Positions 1 through 9,189 of a stretch of 32,935 nt of DNA are shown here, one piece after another. The notes under the pieces are model-generated. The model searched no databases. It was not told the origin of the DNA and saw nothing but the letters and a program-made list of their open reading frames with translations. The stretch lies in contig CASFRI010000017.1 in NCBI GenBank assembly GCA_949297055.1, forward strand, positions 1-32,935, written 5' to 3'. Source of the stretch: an uncultured bacterium (GTDB lineage: Bacteria; Bacillota_I; Bacilli_A; RFN20; CAG-826). The position numbers were made by a program, and so were the translations under genes. How positions within the stretch are numbered: position 1 is the first letter of the stretch; every line of letters starts with the position of its first letter.

Positions 1-690
1 AGGTTTTCTTTTAATAATAGAAAAATTACGTGGATATTTTTTAGCGTTTTCACGAATTTTAAGATAAGTGACAATTCTTCTTTCACCAAAGTTAAAAGGT
101 AAGGAAAAATTTAAGACATTTAAAACTTTTAAATTTAATATTTTAGCAATGCGATGTTCATCTTTTTCGTCTAATTCACTAGCCTTAGATTTTAGACTCA
201 TAAGTAATCCATCAACTTTTACGAAAGGTGCGAGTAATTCAAGTTCAATTTTAGTAGGCGCAAAGGCTCTTGCAGTCACAAGATCAAAACTTTCTCTAAG
301 ATTTTCATGTGCTAAGTTTTCAGCGCGTCCTAAATAAGTTTTTACATTCTTTAAATTTAAAGTTTCAACAACTAAATTGATAAAATGAATTTTTTTATGA
401 TTCGAATCGATCGCTACACCATTCATATCATTAAAAATAATAGCTAAAGGAATGAGAGGAAATCCACCACCTGAACCTACATCTAAAACAAATTTACCGT
501 TCAAATCCATATCTTTAAATGGATAAAGTGAATCATAAAAGTGTTTAATCAAGACTTCATTTTCTTCTCTTATAGCTGTGAGATTATATTTTTTATTTTC
601 TTCAATTAAAAGGTTAAAATAAGTAATAAAAGCTGATTCTTGCTCCTTATTAATAGAAGGAAATATTTCTTTTAAAAGTGAAAAATCCAT
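1..690 (-). CDS. rsmG: 16S rRNA (guanine-N7) methyltransferase RsmG, 3' end cut by window edge
   Basis: An open frame of 230 codons starts at the ATG at 690-688 and is still open at base 1. RsmG methylates G527 of 16S rRNA with S-adenosylmethionine. The family hallmarks are visible: YNLTAI at residues 35-40, the SAM loop VLDVGSGGGFP at 68-78, an ARAFAP segment, and the C-terminal YPRNFSIIKRKP, which matches the usual end of the family. Only a handful of codons should therefore be missing. The start overlaps the mnmG stop by one base (TGATG), and AGGTAGG lies 9-15 bases upstream, so translation is probably coupled to mnmG. The mnmG-rsmG (gidA-gidB) pairing is classical in bacteria. Confidence 0.93.
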   Translation of the reverse strand, partial: MDFSLLKEIFPSINKEQESAFITYFNLLIEENKKYNLTAIREENEVLIKHFYDSLYPFKDMDLNGKFVLDVGSGGGFPLIPLAIIFNDMNGVAIDSNHKKIHFINLVVETLNLKNVKTYLGRAENLAHENLRESFDLVTARAFAPTKIELELLAPFVKVDGLLMSLKSKASELDEKDEHRIAKILNLKVLNVLNFSLPFNFGERRIVTYLKIRENAKKYPRNFSIIKRKP

Positions 691-2570
691 CAGTGATTAC
701 CTACCTTTTTTAAAAAGATTAAAAGTCTATTGATATCGCTTGGATTTATTCCAGAGATGCGAGAAGCTTGAGCGAGACTAATAGGTCTAACTTTAGCGAG
801 TTTTTCCCTTGCTTCTAAGGCTAAACCATCGATGTTTTTATAATCTAAATCTTGAGGTAAGATAACACTTTCCAATTTCTTTAATTTAATAGCATCATGT
901 TCTTGCTTTTTTATGTAACCTTCATATTTAATTTTAACTTCAAGTTTAACGATAGAAAAAGGAAGCATATTCAAGGCTTTTAACTCTTCATTATTTTCTA
1001 CAATTTTTTCTAGTGAAACATCTTTTCTTCTAATAAGCTCTAATGCATTTACTCCGTGCGTCAAAGGCTCATAGTTTAATGAAATTAAATATTCATTTAA
1101 CCAAATATCTTTTGGTCCAAAATGCAATTTAGTTAATATAGTATAAGCTTTATTAATTTTATTTTCTTCTTCTTTAAAAGTAGCGTATCTTTTCTCGCTT
1201 ATTAAACCTAATTTATAACCATATTCTGTTAATCTAGTATCTGCGTTATCGTGCCTTAGCAAAAGTCGATATTCCGCACGGCTCGACAAAAGTCGATACG
1301 GTTCACTTATACCTTTAGTAACTAAATCATCGATCATAACACCAATATAAGACTCATCGCGTCCTAAGATAAATGGTTCTTCGTTTTTAATTTTTAAAGC
1401 TGCGTTTATTCCAGCCATGAGCCCAAGCCCTGCTGCTTCTTCATAACCAGACGTTCCAGCAATTTGACCAGCTATATATAAGCCATCATATTTTTTTGTT
1501 TCTAAAGTCTTTTTTAGTTCCAAAGGTGAAAGCGCGTCATATTCGATTGCATAAGCATATTTTAATATTTCAGCTTTCTCTAATCCTGGTAAAGAATGGA
1601 CCATATCAACTTGAACTTTTTCGCACATCGAAGTAGCGAATCCTTGTAAATAAATAGAATGTAAATCGTGGCCTTCTGGTTCTAAAAATAATTGGTGCCT
1701 TTCGTGACTTGGAAATTGGACAACTTTCGCTTCAATTGAAGGACAATATCTTGGACCAATGCCTTTAACATTTCCGCTATATAAAGCAGTTTCATTTAGA
1801 TGTTCATTGATGATATCGTGTGTCTTTTTTGTCGTATAAATTAAATAACATGGATATTGTTCGTCAATCGGAATAAAAGTATTAGTTTCATAAGAGAACG
1901 CTAATGGTTCGTCCGTGCCTAATTCTATTTTAGCTCTGCTAAAATCGATAGACTCTTTTTTAATTCTAGGTGGAGTTCCAGTTTTTAATCGAATTATTTC
2001 AAGTCCCATTTCTTTAAGACAATGAGAAATTTCTTTAACTGTCTTTTCTCCATCAGGCCCACCTTCATGGCGATGAAGTCCGACTAAAATTTCTGCATTC
2101 GCATAAGTACCTAACGCTAAAATTGTCGCGTTCGAATAAAATTTTCTTCCATCGTTTAAGATGACACCTAAAACTTTATGTTCATCATAAATTAATTCAG
2201 TGACCGCTCCGTCTAGATAAGTAAGATTTTCTTGTTTCATTATCTTATCTTGCATAATTTTACGATATAAAGCACGATCATTTTGCGAACGAAGCGCCCA
2301 TACACCAGGTCCTTTCCCACGGTTGAGCATTTTCATTTGCATGTAACGATCATCCGCACTCTTAGCCATTTCGCCACCTAAAGCGTCAATTTCTCTGACG
2401 ACGATACCTTTTGCGGAACCACCAATTGAAGGATTACAAGGCATATTTGCTACATTATTAAAATTTAAAGAAATTAGCAAAGTCTTCAAGCCCATACGAG
2501 CAGAAGCAAGACTTGCTTCAATTCCTGCATGTCCTCCCCCGACGACGATAATATCAAATTTATTTTCCAT
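690..2570 (-). CDS. mnmG: tRNA uridine-5-carboxymethylaminomethyl modification enzyme MnmG (GidA)
   Basis: This 626-aa protein has normal family length. MnmG is the FAD-binding subunit that, with MnmE, installs the cmnm5 group on U34 of certain tRNAs. The N-terminal dinucleotide fold GGGHAG is at residues 11-16. The signature GPGVWALRSQNDR is at 87-99, the second signature AGTSGYEEAAGLGLMAG lies in the middle region, and the C-terminal helical part ends with ISGINPSDINRLL. The two conserved cysteines are present, in CNPSIGG (Cys45) and RYCPSIE. The ATG overlaps the sufB stop (TAATG) and its own stop overlaps the rsmG start. This places it inside a suf-mnmG-rsmG transcription unit, which is less common than the mnmE-mnmG-rsmG order. 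Confidence 0.98.
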   Translation of the reverse strand: MENKFDIIVVGGGHAGIEASLASARMGLKTLLISLNFNNVANMPCNPSIGGSAKGIVVREIDALGGEMAKSADDRYMQMKMLNRGKGPGVWALRSQNDRALYRKIMQDKIMKQENLTYLDGAVTELIYDEHKVLGVILNDGRKFYSNATILALGTYANAEILVGLHRHEGGPDGEKTVKEISHCLKEMGLEIIRLKTGTPPRIKKESIDFSRAKIELGTDEPLAFSYETNTFIPIDEQYPCYLIYTTKKTHDIINEHLNETALYSGNVKGIGPRYCPSIEAKVVQFPSHERHQLFLEPEGHDLHSIYLQGFATSMCEKVQVDMVHSLPGLEKAEILKYAYAIEYDALSPLELKKTLETKKYDGLYIAGQIAGTSGYEEAAGLGLMAGINAALKIKNEEPFILGRDESYIGVMIDDLVTKGISEPYRLLSSRAEYRLLLRHDNADTRLTEYGYKLGLISEKRYATFKEEENKINKAYTILTKLHFGPKDIWLNEYLISLNYEPLTHGVNALELIRRKDVSLEKIVENNEELKALNMLPFSIVKLEVKIKYEGYIKKQEHDAIKLKKLESVILPQDLDYKNIDGLALEAREKLAKVRPISLAQASRISGINPSDINRLLIFLKKVGNH

Positions 2571-3973
2571 TAACCGACGCTGCCTTCCATATCAAGTTTA
2601 ATTAACTGATTTAGTTCGACCGCATATTCCATCGGTAGTTCCTTTGAAAAAGGTTCAATAAATCCCATGACAATCATTTCTTTAGCTTGTTCTTCATTTA
2701 TTCCACGTGACATAAGATAAAAGAGTTGTTCTTCATTAATTTTTGAAACAGTAGCTTCATGTTCAATATAACTACTGCCATTACCCATTTCATTTTTCGG
2801 TAAAGTATCTGATTTAGAAATGTCATTAAGAATTAAAGTATCACATTTAACACTAGCTTTCGAATGATGCGCACCTTTCATAATTCTTACTGTTCCACGA
2901 TAATTAGAAGTTCCACCATTCTTTACAATAGTTTTAGAGATGATAGTAGAAGAAGTATAAGGTGCTTCATGAATCATTCTCGCGCCAGCATCTTGATATT
3001 GTTCTTTACTCGCTACAGCGACTGATATGCAAGTTCCTTTCGCACCTTTACCTCTTAAAACACAAGCCGGATATTTCATATTGACACTGCTACCAATATT
3101 GCCATCGATCCATTCCATCAAAGCGTTTTCATAACATAATGCTCTTTTAGTCACCAAATTAACAATATTTCTAGACCAATTTTGCACAGTTGAATATCGG
3201 CATCTGGCATTTTTATGAACAAATATCTCTACCACTGCCGCATGTAAACTTTCTTTTGAATAAACTGGGGCAGTACATCCTTCAACATAATGCACATCCG
3301 CACCTTCATCGACTATGATAAGCGTTCTTTCGAACTGCCCCATCTTCTCTTGATTGATACGGAAATATGATTGTAATGGTTTTTCTAATTTAACGCCTTT
3401 AGGAACGTAGATAAAAGAACCACCTGACCACACCGCTCCATTTAAAGCAGCAAACTTATTATCACTATATGGTACTAAAGTACCAAAGTATTTTTTTACT
3501 AATTCAGGGCAGACTTTTAATGCTTGATCAGTCGATAGGAAAATGACACCTTTTTCATCGATTTCAGTAAGCATGTTATGATAGACCACTTCCGATTCAT
3601 ATTGTGCACTAACGCCAGCGAGAAATTTTTGTTCCGCTTCAGGTATACCTAAACGATCAAAAGTATGTTTGATAGTAGCAGGTACTTCTTCCCAGGTATG
3701 ACCTTCTTTTTCAGAAGTTCTAATGAAATAAGTATAGGAATCAAAATCTAAATTTGATAAATCTGGCCCAAATTTCGGTAAAGGCATAGCTTTAAAAGCG
3801 CGATAAGATTTAAGACGATATTCAAGCATCCAGTCAGGTTCATTTTTTAATTTTGAAATAGTTTTTACTACTTCTTCATTTAATCCAACGCCAGTAGACG
3901 TGACAGGTTTTACATCGTCATTAAACCCATAGGCATAAACTTCATCTTTTTTATTCTTAACATCATTTGCCAT
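2570..3973 (-). CDS. sufB: Fe-S cluster assembly scaffold protein SufB
   Basis: SufB is the main scaffold subunit of the SufBC2D complex, on which sulfur from SufS/SufU and iron are built into a cluster. The sequence closely follows Firmicute SufB from YAYGF near the N-terminus to the end [20 protein letters not shown]. It includes [12 protein letters not shown], the conserved Cys in [10 protein letters not shown] (Cys377), the YIEHEA segment and FYLMSRGI. I chose the ATG at 3973 (467 aa). A TTG three codons upstream sits only 3 nt after the GGAGG at 3990-3986 and is too close, while the ATG has 12 nt. The gene overlaps sufU by 11 nt and mnmG by 1 nt. Confidence 0.97.
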   Translation of the reverse strand: MANDVKNKKDEVYAYGFNDDVKPVTSTGVGLNEEVVKTISKLKNEPDWMLEYRLKSYRAFKAMPLPKFGPDLSNLDFDSYTYFIRTSEKEGHTWEEVPATIKHTFDRLGIPEAEQKFLAGVSAQYESEVVYHNMLTEIDEKGVIFLSTDQALKVCPELVKKYFGTLVPYSDNKFAALNGAVWSGGSFIYVPKGVKLEKPLQSYFRINQEKMGQFERTLIIVDEGADVHYVEGCTAPVYSKESLHAAVVEIFVHKNARCRYSTVQNWSRNIVNLVTKRALCYENALMEWIDGNIGSSVNMKYPACVLRGKGAKGTCISVAVASKEQYQDAGARMIHEAPYTSSTIISKTIVKNGGTSNYRGTVRIMKGAHHSKASVKCDTLILNDISKSDTLPKNEMGNGSSYIEHEATVSKINEEQLFYLMSRGINEEQAKEMIVMGFIEPFSKELPMEYAVELNQLIKLDMEGSVG

Positions 3974-4403
3974 CTTGTTCAATGGCCTCCTTTAGAGCAT
4001 TCCAACCAATTGTCGCGCATTTGATACGAGCGGCTTGTTTATGAGTATTTTTAAATGCATTAGCCTCATCGAGAATGTCACTATCGAAAGGTTTTTCAAA
4101 AATCATATTGAAATATGATTCTAAAATGTTTTTTGCTTCTTCGATTGTTTTGCCAATTACTAAATCGCACATAATATCAGTTGAACTCGCTGTAATAGTG
4201 CACGCTACACCATCAAATAATGCATTCTTAACAACATTACCTTCTATTTCAATATAAAGAGTAATATCATCAATACAATTTTCTGAATCCTTATGAATTT
4301 GAATGTAACTAGACAAGTCATTTGGCACCTTACGGTGTCTTGGATTAGAAAAGTGATCCATGATAATGGATCTCATCATATGTTCATCAAGAGAAATAGG
4401 CAT
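3963..4403 (-). CDS. sufU: SufU-type sulfur-transfer / iron-sulfur assembly protein
   Basis: This 146-aa IscU-fold protein is of the SufU type, which in Firmicutes is a zinc-dependent sulfurtransferase taking persulfide from SufS. The N-terminus contains the usual [10 protein letters not shown]. The residues known as zinc ligands in SufU are all here: Cys43 and Asp45 in ENCIDD, Cys68 in DGVACTIT, and Cys129 in [10 protein letters not shown]. Two otherwise conserved glycines are changed: CGD reads CID, and the Gly before the second Cys is Ala. The gene overlaps sufS by 17 nt and sufB by 11 nt, so it is part of the same polycistron. The call is firm; the substitutions are reported as a separate finding. 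Confidence 0.95.
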   Translation of the reverse strand: MPISLDEHMMRSIIMDHFSNPRHRKVPNDLSSYIQIHKDSENCIDDITLYIEIEGNVVKNALFDGVACTITASSTDIMCDLVIGKTIEEAKNILESYFNMIFEKPFDSDILDEANAFKNTHKQAARIKCATIGWNALKEAIEQDGK

Positions 4404-5625
4404 CTAAAAATCCCTCACTTCCATCTAATGCTAAGCAAAGAGCATCAATTTCTTCTTTCATATTATAAAACGCTAAAGAGATGCGCACAGTTGCTAAAGA
4501 GTGAAGATGATCAATTAATATTTTAGCGCAGTGTTGACCACTTCTTGTCGCAATTCCTTTAGAATTTAAATAAGTTGATAAATCTTGGGCGAACACATCC
4601 TTTATGTTTATAGTAATAATCGCACCTTCTGCATTCTCATTATAAATAATGATATTTTTAACTTTCTTCAATTTACTTATAGCATAATGTCGTAATTCGC
4701 TTTCACGCCTTTCAATATTTGTAATACCGTAATCATTAATAAAATCAATCGCGGCTCCCAAAGCAAATATTCCTTCAAGATTTAATGTCCCGGCTTCAAG
4801 TCTTTCTGGTGCACTTAAATAACGTACATCACCACAAGCTAAAAATTTGGCATTCATACCACCACCTGAAAGAAGTGGATCCATCTTATCTAATAATTCT
4901 TTTTTACCATAAATGACACCCAAGCCAGTTGGACCATACATCTTATGCGCACTGAAAGCTAAAAAATCACAATCAATATCTATAACATCTGTTTTCATAT
5001 GCGGCACAGATTGAGCCCCATCTACGACAAAAAATGCTTTAAATTCGTGGCAAATGCGGGCCATTTCTTTAACTTCGCTCTTAAAGCCTAAGACATTTGT
5101 CACATGAGCAACACTGACAATTTTTGTTTTATTAGTAATAACTTTTTTTAAATTGTTTGCAGTTATTCTACCTTCTTCATCTAAAGGAATATAAACAATT
5201 TTAGCCTTCTTTATTTCAGCAATTTTAAACCAAGGTAATACATTAGAAGCATGTTCTGCTTCATCGATGATAATTTCATCTCCTTCTTCAACATATTTTA
5301 ATAAGCCATAAGCAATAATGTTAATTGACATTGACGCACCAGCGGTAAAAACAATTTCTTCAGGTTTTTTAGCATTGATAAAGTTAGCAACTTTTTCTCT
5401 AACACTATAGACATAGTTATCCATATTAAAGCAAAGATCATAATCACCTCTATGCGAATTAGAAGTTTTATTAAAATAGTAATCCTTAATAGCGTCAAAA
5501 ACTTGATAAGGTTTAAATGTTGTCGAAGCATTGTCTAAAAAGATAAGGGGTGAACCTTGCATAAGCTTATCTTTATCTAACATTGGAAAATTTGATCTAA
5601 TTTCATCGATATCCATCTTTTTCAT
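4387..5625 (-). CDS. sufS: Group II cysteine desulfurase SufS
   Basis: This 412-aa PLP enzyme converts cysteine to alanine and hands persulfide sulfur to SufU. The PLP Schiff-base lysine is Lys228 in FSAHKMYGPTGLG, and the PLP-binding VDGAQSVPH is at 201-209. The persulfide-carrying cysteine is Cys366 in RSGQHCAKIL, where the family usually has RAGHHCA. NASTT near residue 32 and RLEAGTLN near 275 are also typical. The ATG at 5625 overlaps the sufD stop as ATGA, with GAGG 8 nt upstream; an inner Met4 is possible but has no better site. It is translationally coupled on both sides. Confidence 0.97.
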   Translation of the reverse strand: MKKMDIDEIRSNFPMLDKDKLMQGSPLIFLDNASTTFKPYQVFDAIKDYYFNKTSNSHRGDYDLCFNMDNYVYSVREKVANFINAKKPEEIVFTAGASMSINIIAYGLLKYVEEGDEIIIDEAEHASNVLPWFKIAEIKKAKIVYIPLDEEGRITANNLKKVITNKTKIVSVAHVTNVLGFKSEVKEMARICHEFKAFFVVDGAQSVPHMKTDVIDIDCDFLAFSAHKMYGPTGLGVIYGKKELLDKMDPLLSGGGMNAKFLACGDVRYLSAPERLEAGTLNLEGIFALGAAIDFINDYGITNIERRESELRHYAISKLKKVKNIIIYNENAEGAIITINIKDVFAQDLSTYLNSKGIATRSGQHCAKILIDHLHSLATVRISLAFYNMKEEIDALCLALDGSEGFLDAYFS

Positions 5626-6344
5626 AAAATTTTCCTCAAAGAAAATAAAATATTTTCTTTTACTTTTTCATCTTCAATTTCACTAATAGCACCATGTAGA
5701 TGAGCAAGAGTTAATAATAGCTTAGCTTCATCTTCTTCAACGCCACGAGAAGTAAGATAAAACAAGGCGTTTTCATCGACTGAACCAACACTTGCGGAAT
5801 GCATAGCTTTAACATCGTCACAATCGATTGATAAAATTGGGTCCGCGCGACCAAAAGAATCGTCGTCGTAAACGATAATTTTTGCGACTTGTGAGACGCT
5901 AGCCTTATAGGCTTTTTCATAAATTTTACCAACACCAGAAAATCTAAGTTTTCCGCCTTTAAGCGAAACACCTAAATTAGTCATTGAAGCTTTAGCAAAT
6001 TTATTAAGATTAAAGGAAACGTCAATATTTTTGTTATCATTTTCCTTTGCTACGCTTGCTAAAGTCCAATCTAAAGTTGAATCAATTTCACTTAGTTCAA
6101 TATTAGCGTTTAAATTTAATAAACCATCGCTTAAATCAAAGATAGTAACGTGCATATAAGCACCTTCTTTAAGCTCGCCATTAAAAGATAAATCTTTTAC
6201 TTCTCCATTTAAGACAATAATTAATCGGAGAATGGAATTTTTTTCTAAACTGAAATTAAGATTAGAAAACTTTAAAGGACTAATATAAGTTAAGACCTTT
6301 TTTTCGTTTTGCTTTACTATCAATCTAGAATTAGTGTTACTCAT
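5622..6344 (-). CDS. sufD: Short SufD subunit of the SufBCD scaffold
   Basis: SufD pairs with SufB and binds SufC. The C-terminal half is diagnostic: DPILSIDCDDVKAMHSASVG, then LFYLTSRGVEEDEAKLLL, with the conserved His182. The protein is only about 240 aa, whereas SufD of E. coli and Bacillus has over 400. The N-terminal domain is missing and only a compact beta-helix core plus the C-terminal helices remain. I chose the ATG at 6344, which overlaps the sufC stop by 8 nt; a GTG at 6377 would overlap sufC by 41 nt and add a basic, unfamiliar leader. It sits between sufC and sufS in the Bacillus gene order C-D-S-U-B. Confidence 0.88.
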   Translation of the reverse strand: MSNTNSRLIVKQNEKKVLTYISPLKFSNLNFSLEKNSILRLIIVLNGEVKDLSFNGELKEGAYMHVTIFDLSDGLLNLNANIELSEIDSTLDWTLASVAKENDNKNIDVSFNLNKFAKASMTNLGVSLKGGKLRFSGVGKIYEKAYKASVSQVAKIIVYDDDSFGRADPILSIDCDDVKAMHSASVGSVDENALFYLTSRGVEEDEAKLLLTLAHLHGAISEIEDEKVKENILFSLRKIL

Positions 6345-7173
6345 TTTTTTCTTTAGCCCTATTCTTTTTAATCGCACAACTACCTAAGGAAATAATTTTA
6401 GGTTTGACTTCATCACCTTTCTTTAATGAAATACCATATTCTTCTTCTAACCATCCGTAGCCTTCAGCGTCAATTTTTTCGACATAACTTTTATCACCTT
6501 CAAAGACAATTCGTCCGTCAACAATGATGACAACTTTGGTTGGTTTCACGATTTCATAAAGTCTAGCGTAATGCGAAATAATTAAAATTCCTTTGCCTGC
6601 ACTTTGCTCTTTTTTAAGTGCTTTCGCAACATAGTTAATAGCGTCTACATCTAAACCACTATCGATTTCATCAACAAGATTAAAAAGTGGATTTAAGATA
6701 CGCATTTGCATTATTTCGTTTTTCTTCTTTTCTCCACCGCTAAAACCTTCATTAAGCGAACGATTAACCATATCAAAAGGAAAATTAACTTCCTTAGTGG
6801 CATTATTAAGTAATTTGTAAAATTCTGATAATGAAATAGGTTTATCTCTTCTAGCGTTAATAGCAGATCTTAAAAAATCGGCAGTTGGAACTCCTGGCAC
6901 TTCCACTGGCATTTGCATTGCTAAGAAAATTCCAAGTTTCGATCTTTCTGAAGAATTTAATTTTAAGATGTCTTGACCATCTAATAAAATTTCACCTTCG
7001 TCGACGTGATATCTAGGATGACCCATGATAGTCATTAGAAGAGTTGATTTACCATGCCCATTCGGGCCAAATAAAGCAATAGTGTCTCCTTGATTTAAGG
7101 TAAGGTCAATTCCTTTTAAGATGGCCTTCCCATCGATTGATACGTGCAGGTTTTTAATTGTTAATGTATGCAT
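6337..7173 (-). CDS. sufC: Fe-S assembly ATPase SufC
   Basis: SufC is the ABC-type ATPase of the SufBC2D scaffold. With the ATG at 7173 the protein has 278 aa. Walker A is GPNGHGKS (36-43), the SufC-type signature is FSGGEKKKNE (144-153), Walker B and the D-loop read LVDEIDSGLD (167-175), and the switch His is 201. MQMPVEVPGV in the Q-loop region is typical of SufC. The C-terminus carries about 25 extra lysine-rich residues. GAGGTGG lies just upstream of the ATG; an in-frame GTG at 7182 would fall inside that site and is rejected. It is the first gene of the operon, but I could not assign its promoter with confidence in 7174-7359. Confidence 0.97.
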   Translation of the reverse strand: MHTLTIKNLHVSIDGKAILKGIDLTLNQGDTIALFGPNGHGKSTLLMTIMGHPRYHVDEGEILLDGQDILKLNSSERSKLGIFLAMQMPVEVPGVPTADFLRSAINARRDKPISLSEFYKLLNNATKEVNFPFDMVNRSLNEGFSGGEKKKNEIMQMRILNPLFNLVDEIDSGLDVDAINYVAKALKKEQSAGKGILIISHYARLYEIVKPTKVVIIVDGRIVFEGDKSYVEKIDAEGYGWLEEEYGISLKKGDEVKPKIISLGSCAIKKNRAKEKNE

Positions 7174-7293
7174 AATTCCCACCTCGCGTGATTTATATTT
7201 TATATAATCGCTAATGATTTTACCACTGAGACGATAAAAAAGTATATAAATAGTGTTGAGGCGTTATTTATAAATAAGGACTAAAAATTCTAA

Positions 7294-7322
7294 TTGATAT
7301 TTATATTTAAGATGTATAAAAT
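7294..7322 (+). promoter_or_regulatory. Sigma-A-type promoter for the foldase-like lipoprotein pair
   Basis: TTGATA at 7294-7299 is followed after 17 nt by TAAAAT at 7317-7322; an overlapping TATAAA at 7315-7320 is preceded by TG. It lies 37 nt upstream of the ATG at 7360, with the strong ribosome binding site AAGGAGG at 7342-7348 between them. It is in the divergent region between sufC and the lipoprotein genes. No terminator or riboswitch is apparent in this gap. Confidence 0.6.
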
Positions 7323-7359
7323 AAAATACGCTATGCATACGAAGGAGGAATAATAGTAT

Positions 7360-9189
7360 ATGAAAAAAAGCAAGCTTAGTTTCGGCCTCGCTTTTACACT
7401 CTTACCACTCGTCGCGGTATCAGCGTGTTCTCCAGCAGTAACTCCTAACGATAAAAACATCGTTTCTTTTACTGATCCAAATGGTAACACTGTCGATATC
7501 CCAACCGATGATATTTATGCAAACTACAAAGTCGACAAAAATGGCGTCGAAAAATTTTATAATGCCTTAGTCGAAGTCGTAGTTCGTAACGAGATGAACA
7601 AAGAAGAATATGCGGATACAAAAGCGCATTGTGAATCTTTAGCCCGCAACCGTGTCGAAGGTTCAAAAGAACAAGCGCAAAGTAACGCAGAGGCAAATGG
7701 TACATCTTATGATGAAGAATTCGAAAGCATCTTGGATTCCAACAATTGTGAGGATGAAGAAGAATTATTCGACCTATACACTTATCAAGAAATGACAAGT
7801 GCTCTTGAAGACGAATGGTTCTCCACTGAAAAACTTTCTGAATTACTCGTCGCAAACGAAGGTTATTTTGCAACGGAAGTCCCTTATCACGTTCGCCATA
7901 TCTTAGTGAATGTTACTGCTTCCATTCCAGAAGGATTATCCATTTCTACTTCGCCATTCACTTCACAAGAAATTACATCTTCTGAAGCGGCTAAATTATC
8001 GAACGTCGTTTCCGCGTTAGTAAGCGGTAATGAATCATTTGGTACGATTGCTTATCGTTATAGTGATGATTCAAGTGGTGATACTTCCAGCCGTAACAAT
8101 TATGGTGATGTTGGTATCATGGGTCGTTCGACTTCGTTCGTCAACGAATTTAAATTAGGTCTTTATACCTACGATTTACTCTATCAAAACGATGCGACAC
8201 GTAGTCAAACACTCGAAACTGCTTTAGGTTTAGATGAAATTTATCCAGATGATGAAATCGCTACTGAATTTACAAATATGGGTTTAGATGATATTGGTAC
8301 TATCCCATATGGTGCAATTCTTAAACTTGGCCAAGTCGCTAATATTGAAACTTCCGATAACGGCGCACCAGTTAATAATGGCGTTACTTTATACTATCCA
8401 CGAAACATCCTCTTCAATAAATATTTCAACAAACACAACGTTTCCATTATCACACCAAATGATGTCACTATTTCTGATGTCGATGCAAGTGGCCGTCTTA
8501 CATCTAGCGAAGACTTCACCGGTACCTTAAATATGAATTATGTCAACAACTCAAAAGGACGTTTCCATCAAATTGCTGCTTTGGATAATCAATATGCTTT
8601 ATGTGATGAACAAGGTAATGTTATCTTAGCCGTCCGTGCTGGCAGCGGTTATGAAGGCGTACATTTCATGGTCGTACAACGTAATTACTTAGACGAAGTT
8701 GTTAACGAAGTCACTTTACAAGAATATTACACGACCGCTATTCCAGGAGAAGAAGCTTATCCTACTACCGAAGATGGTCAAGATAAAGCGACTTACGTCA
8801 ACTTCATCCGTGGTAATAATACAACTTACAATACACGTGCTAGCCAAGTAAGAGAAGCTATCATGTCTTATAATCCTTACATTACTGATGATATGTATTG
8901 GTCATTATTTGAAGAACAAAATGTCGTAATTCACGATGAAACCTTAGCGACCAAGATCGATGAATATCTTGAAACTCGTAAATTAGATGAAACATTCAAT
9001 CGTGATGAAACATTCGAAGATTCTTGGGATGCTTACATTGATTTACTTAAAATTCAACAACAACTTCGTGGTGTCAATGATGATGGCGAACCAGTCAGAT
9101 TAATTTCTGAAACATGTGCTGTTAAATTCCAAGAAGATCCTAACTCACCAGCCTTTGCTGAAGGAGGTATTTGTTATTATGCGCAATAA
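7360..9189 (+). CDS. PrsA-like foldase lipoprotein (parvulin-type peptidyl-prolyl isomerase)
   Basis: This 609-aa exported lipoprotein has a basic N-terminus, a hydrophobic segment and a lipobox VSAC with lipidated Cys23. A SurA/PrsA-like helical N-domain (about 40-165) is followed by a recognisable parvulin core: VRHILVNV at 178-185, FGTIAYRYSDD at 227-237 and YGDVGIMGRST at 248-258, matching the family's HILV, YSDD and GDLG elements. The part after about residue 330 is a long extension not found in PrsA of Bacillus (under 300 aa). The likely role is folding of exported proteins on the outer face of the membrane. AAGGAGG precedes the ATG. Codons ending in C (gtc, ttc, aac) are more frequent than in the neighbours, which suggests high expression. 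It overlaps the next gene by 11 nt. Confidence 0.82.
   Translation: MKKSKLSFGLAFTLLPLVAVSACSPAVTPNDKNIVSFTDPNGNTVDIPTDDIYANYKVDKNGVEKFYNALVEVVVRNEMNKEEYADTKAHCESLARNRVEGSKEQAQSNAEANGTSYDEEFESILDSNNCEDEEELFDLYTYQEMTSALEDEWFSTEKLSELLVANEGYFATEVPYHVRHILVNVTASIPEGLSISTSPFTSQEITSSEAAKLSNVVSALVSGNESFGTIAYRYSDDSSGDTSSRNNYGDVGIMGRSTSFVNEFKLGLYTYDLLYQNDATRSQTLETALGLDEIYPDDEIATEFTNMGLDDIGTIPYGAILKLGQVANIETSDNGAPVNNGVTLYYPRNILFNKYFNKHNVSIITPNDVTISDVDASGRLTSSEDFTGTLNMNYVNNSKGRFHQIAALDNQYALCDEQGNVILAVRAGSGYEGVHFMVVQRNYLDEVVNEVTLQEYYTTAIPGEEAYPTTEDGQDKATYVNFIRGNNTTYNTRASQVREAIMSYNPYITDDMYWSLFEEQNVVIHDETLATKIDEYLETRKLDETFNRDETFEDSWDAYIDLLKIQQQLRGVNDDGEPVRLISETCAVKFQEDPNSPAFAEGGICYYAQ

Noticed and set aside
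68-337. Plus-strand open frame of 89 codons
   Set aside because: It is antisense to rsmG, whose motifs are unmistakable on the other strand.
6345-6377. GTG start giving a longer SufD
   Set aside because: It would overlap sufC by 41 nt and add a basic peptide unlike SufD; the ATG at 6344 gives the usual short overlap.
7469-7873. Minus-strand open frame of 134 codons
   Set aside because: It lies opposite the PrsA-like gene, has low-complexity Leu/Arg/His composition and no recognisable domain.
9116-9178. Longer start for the second foldase-like lipoprotein
   Set aside because: It would place 21 residues before the signal peptide and lipobox; GGAGG directly precedes the ATG at 9179.
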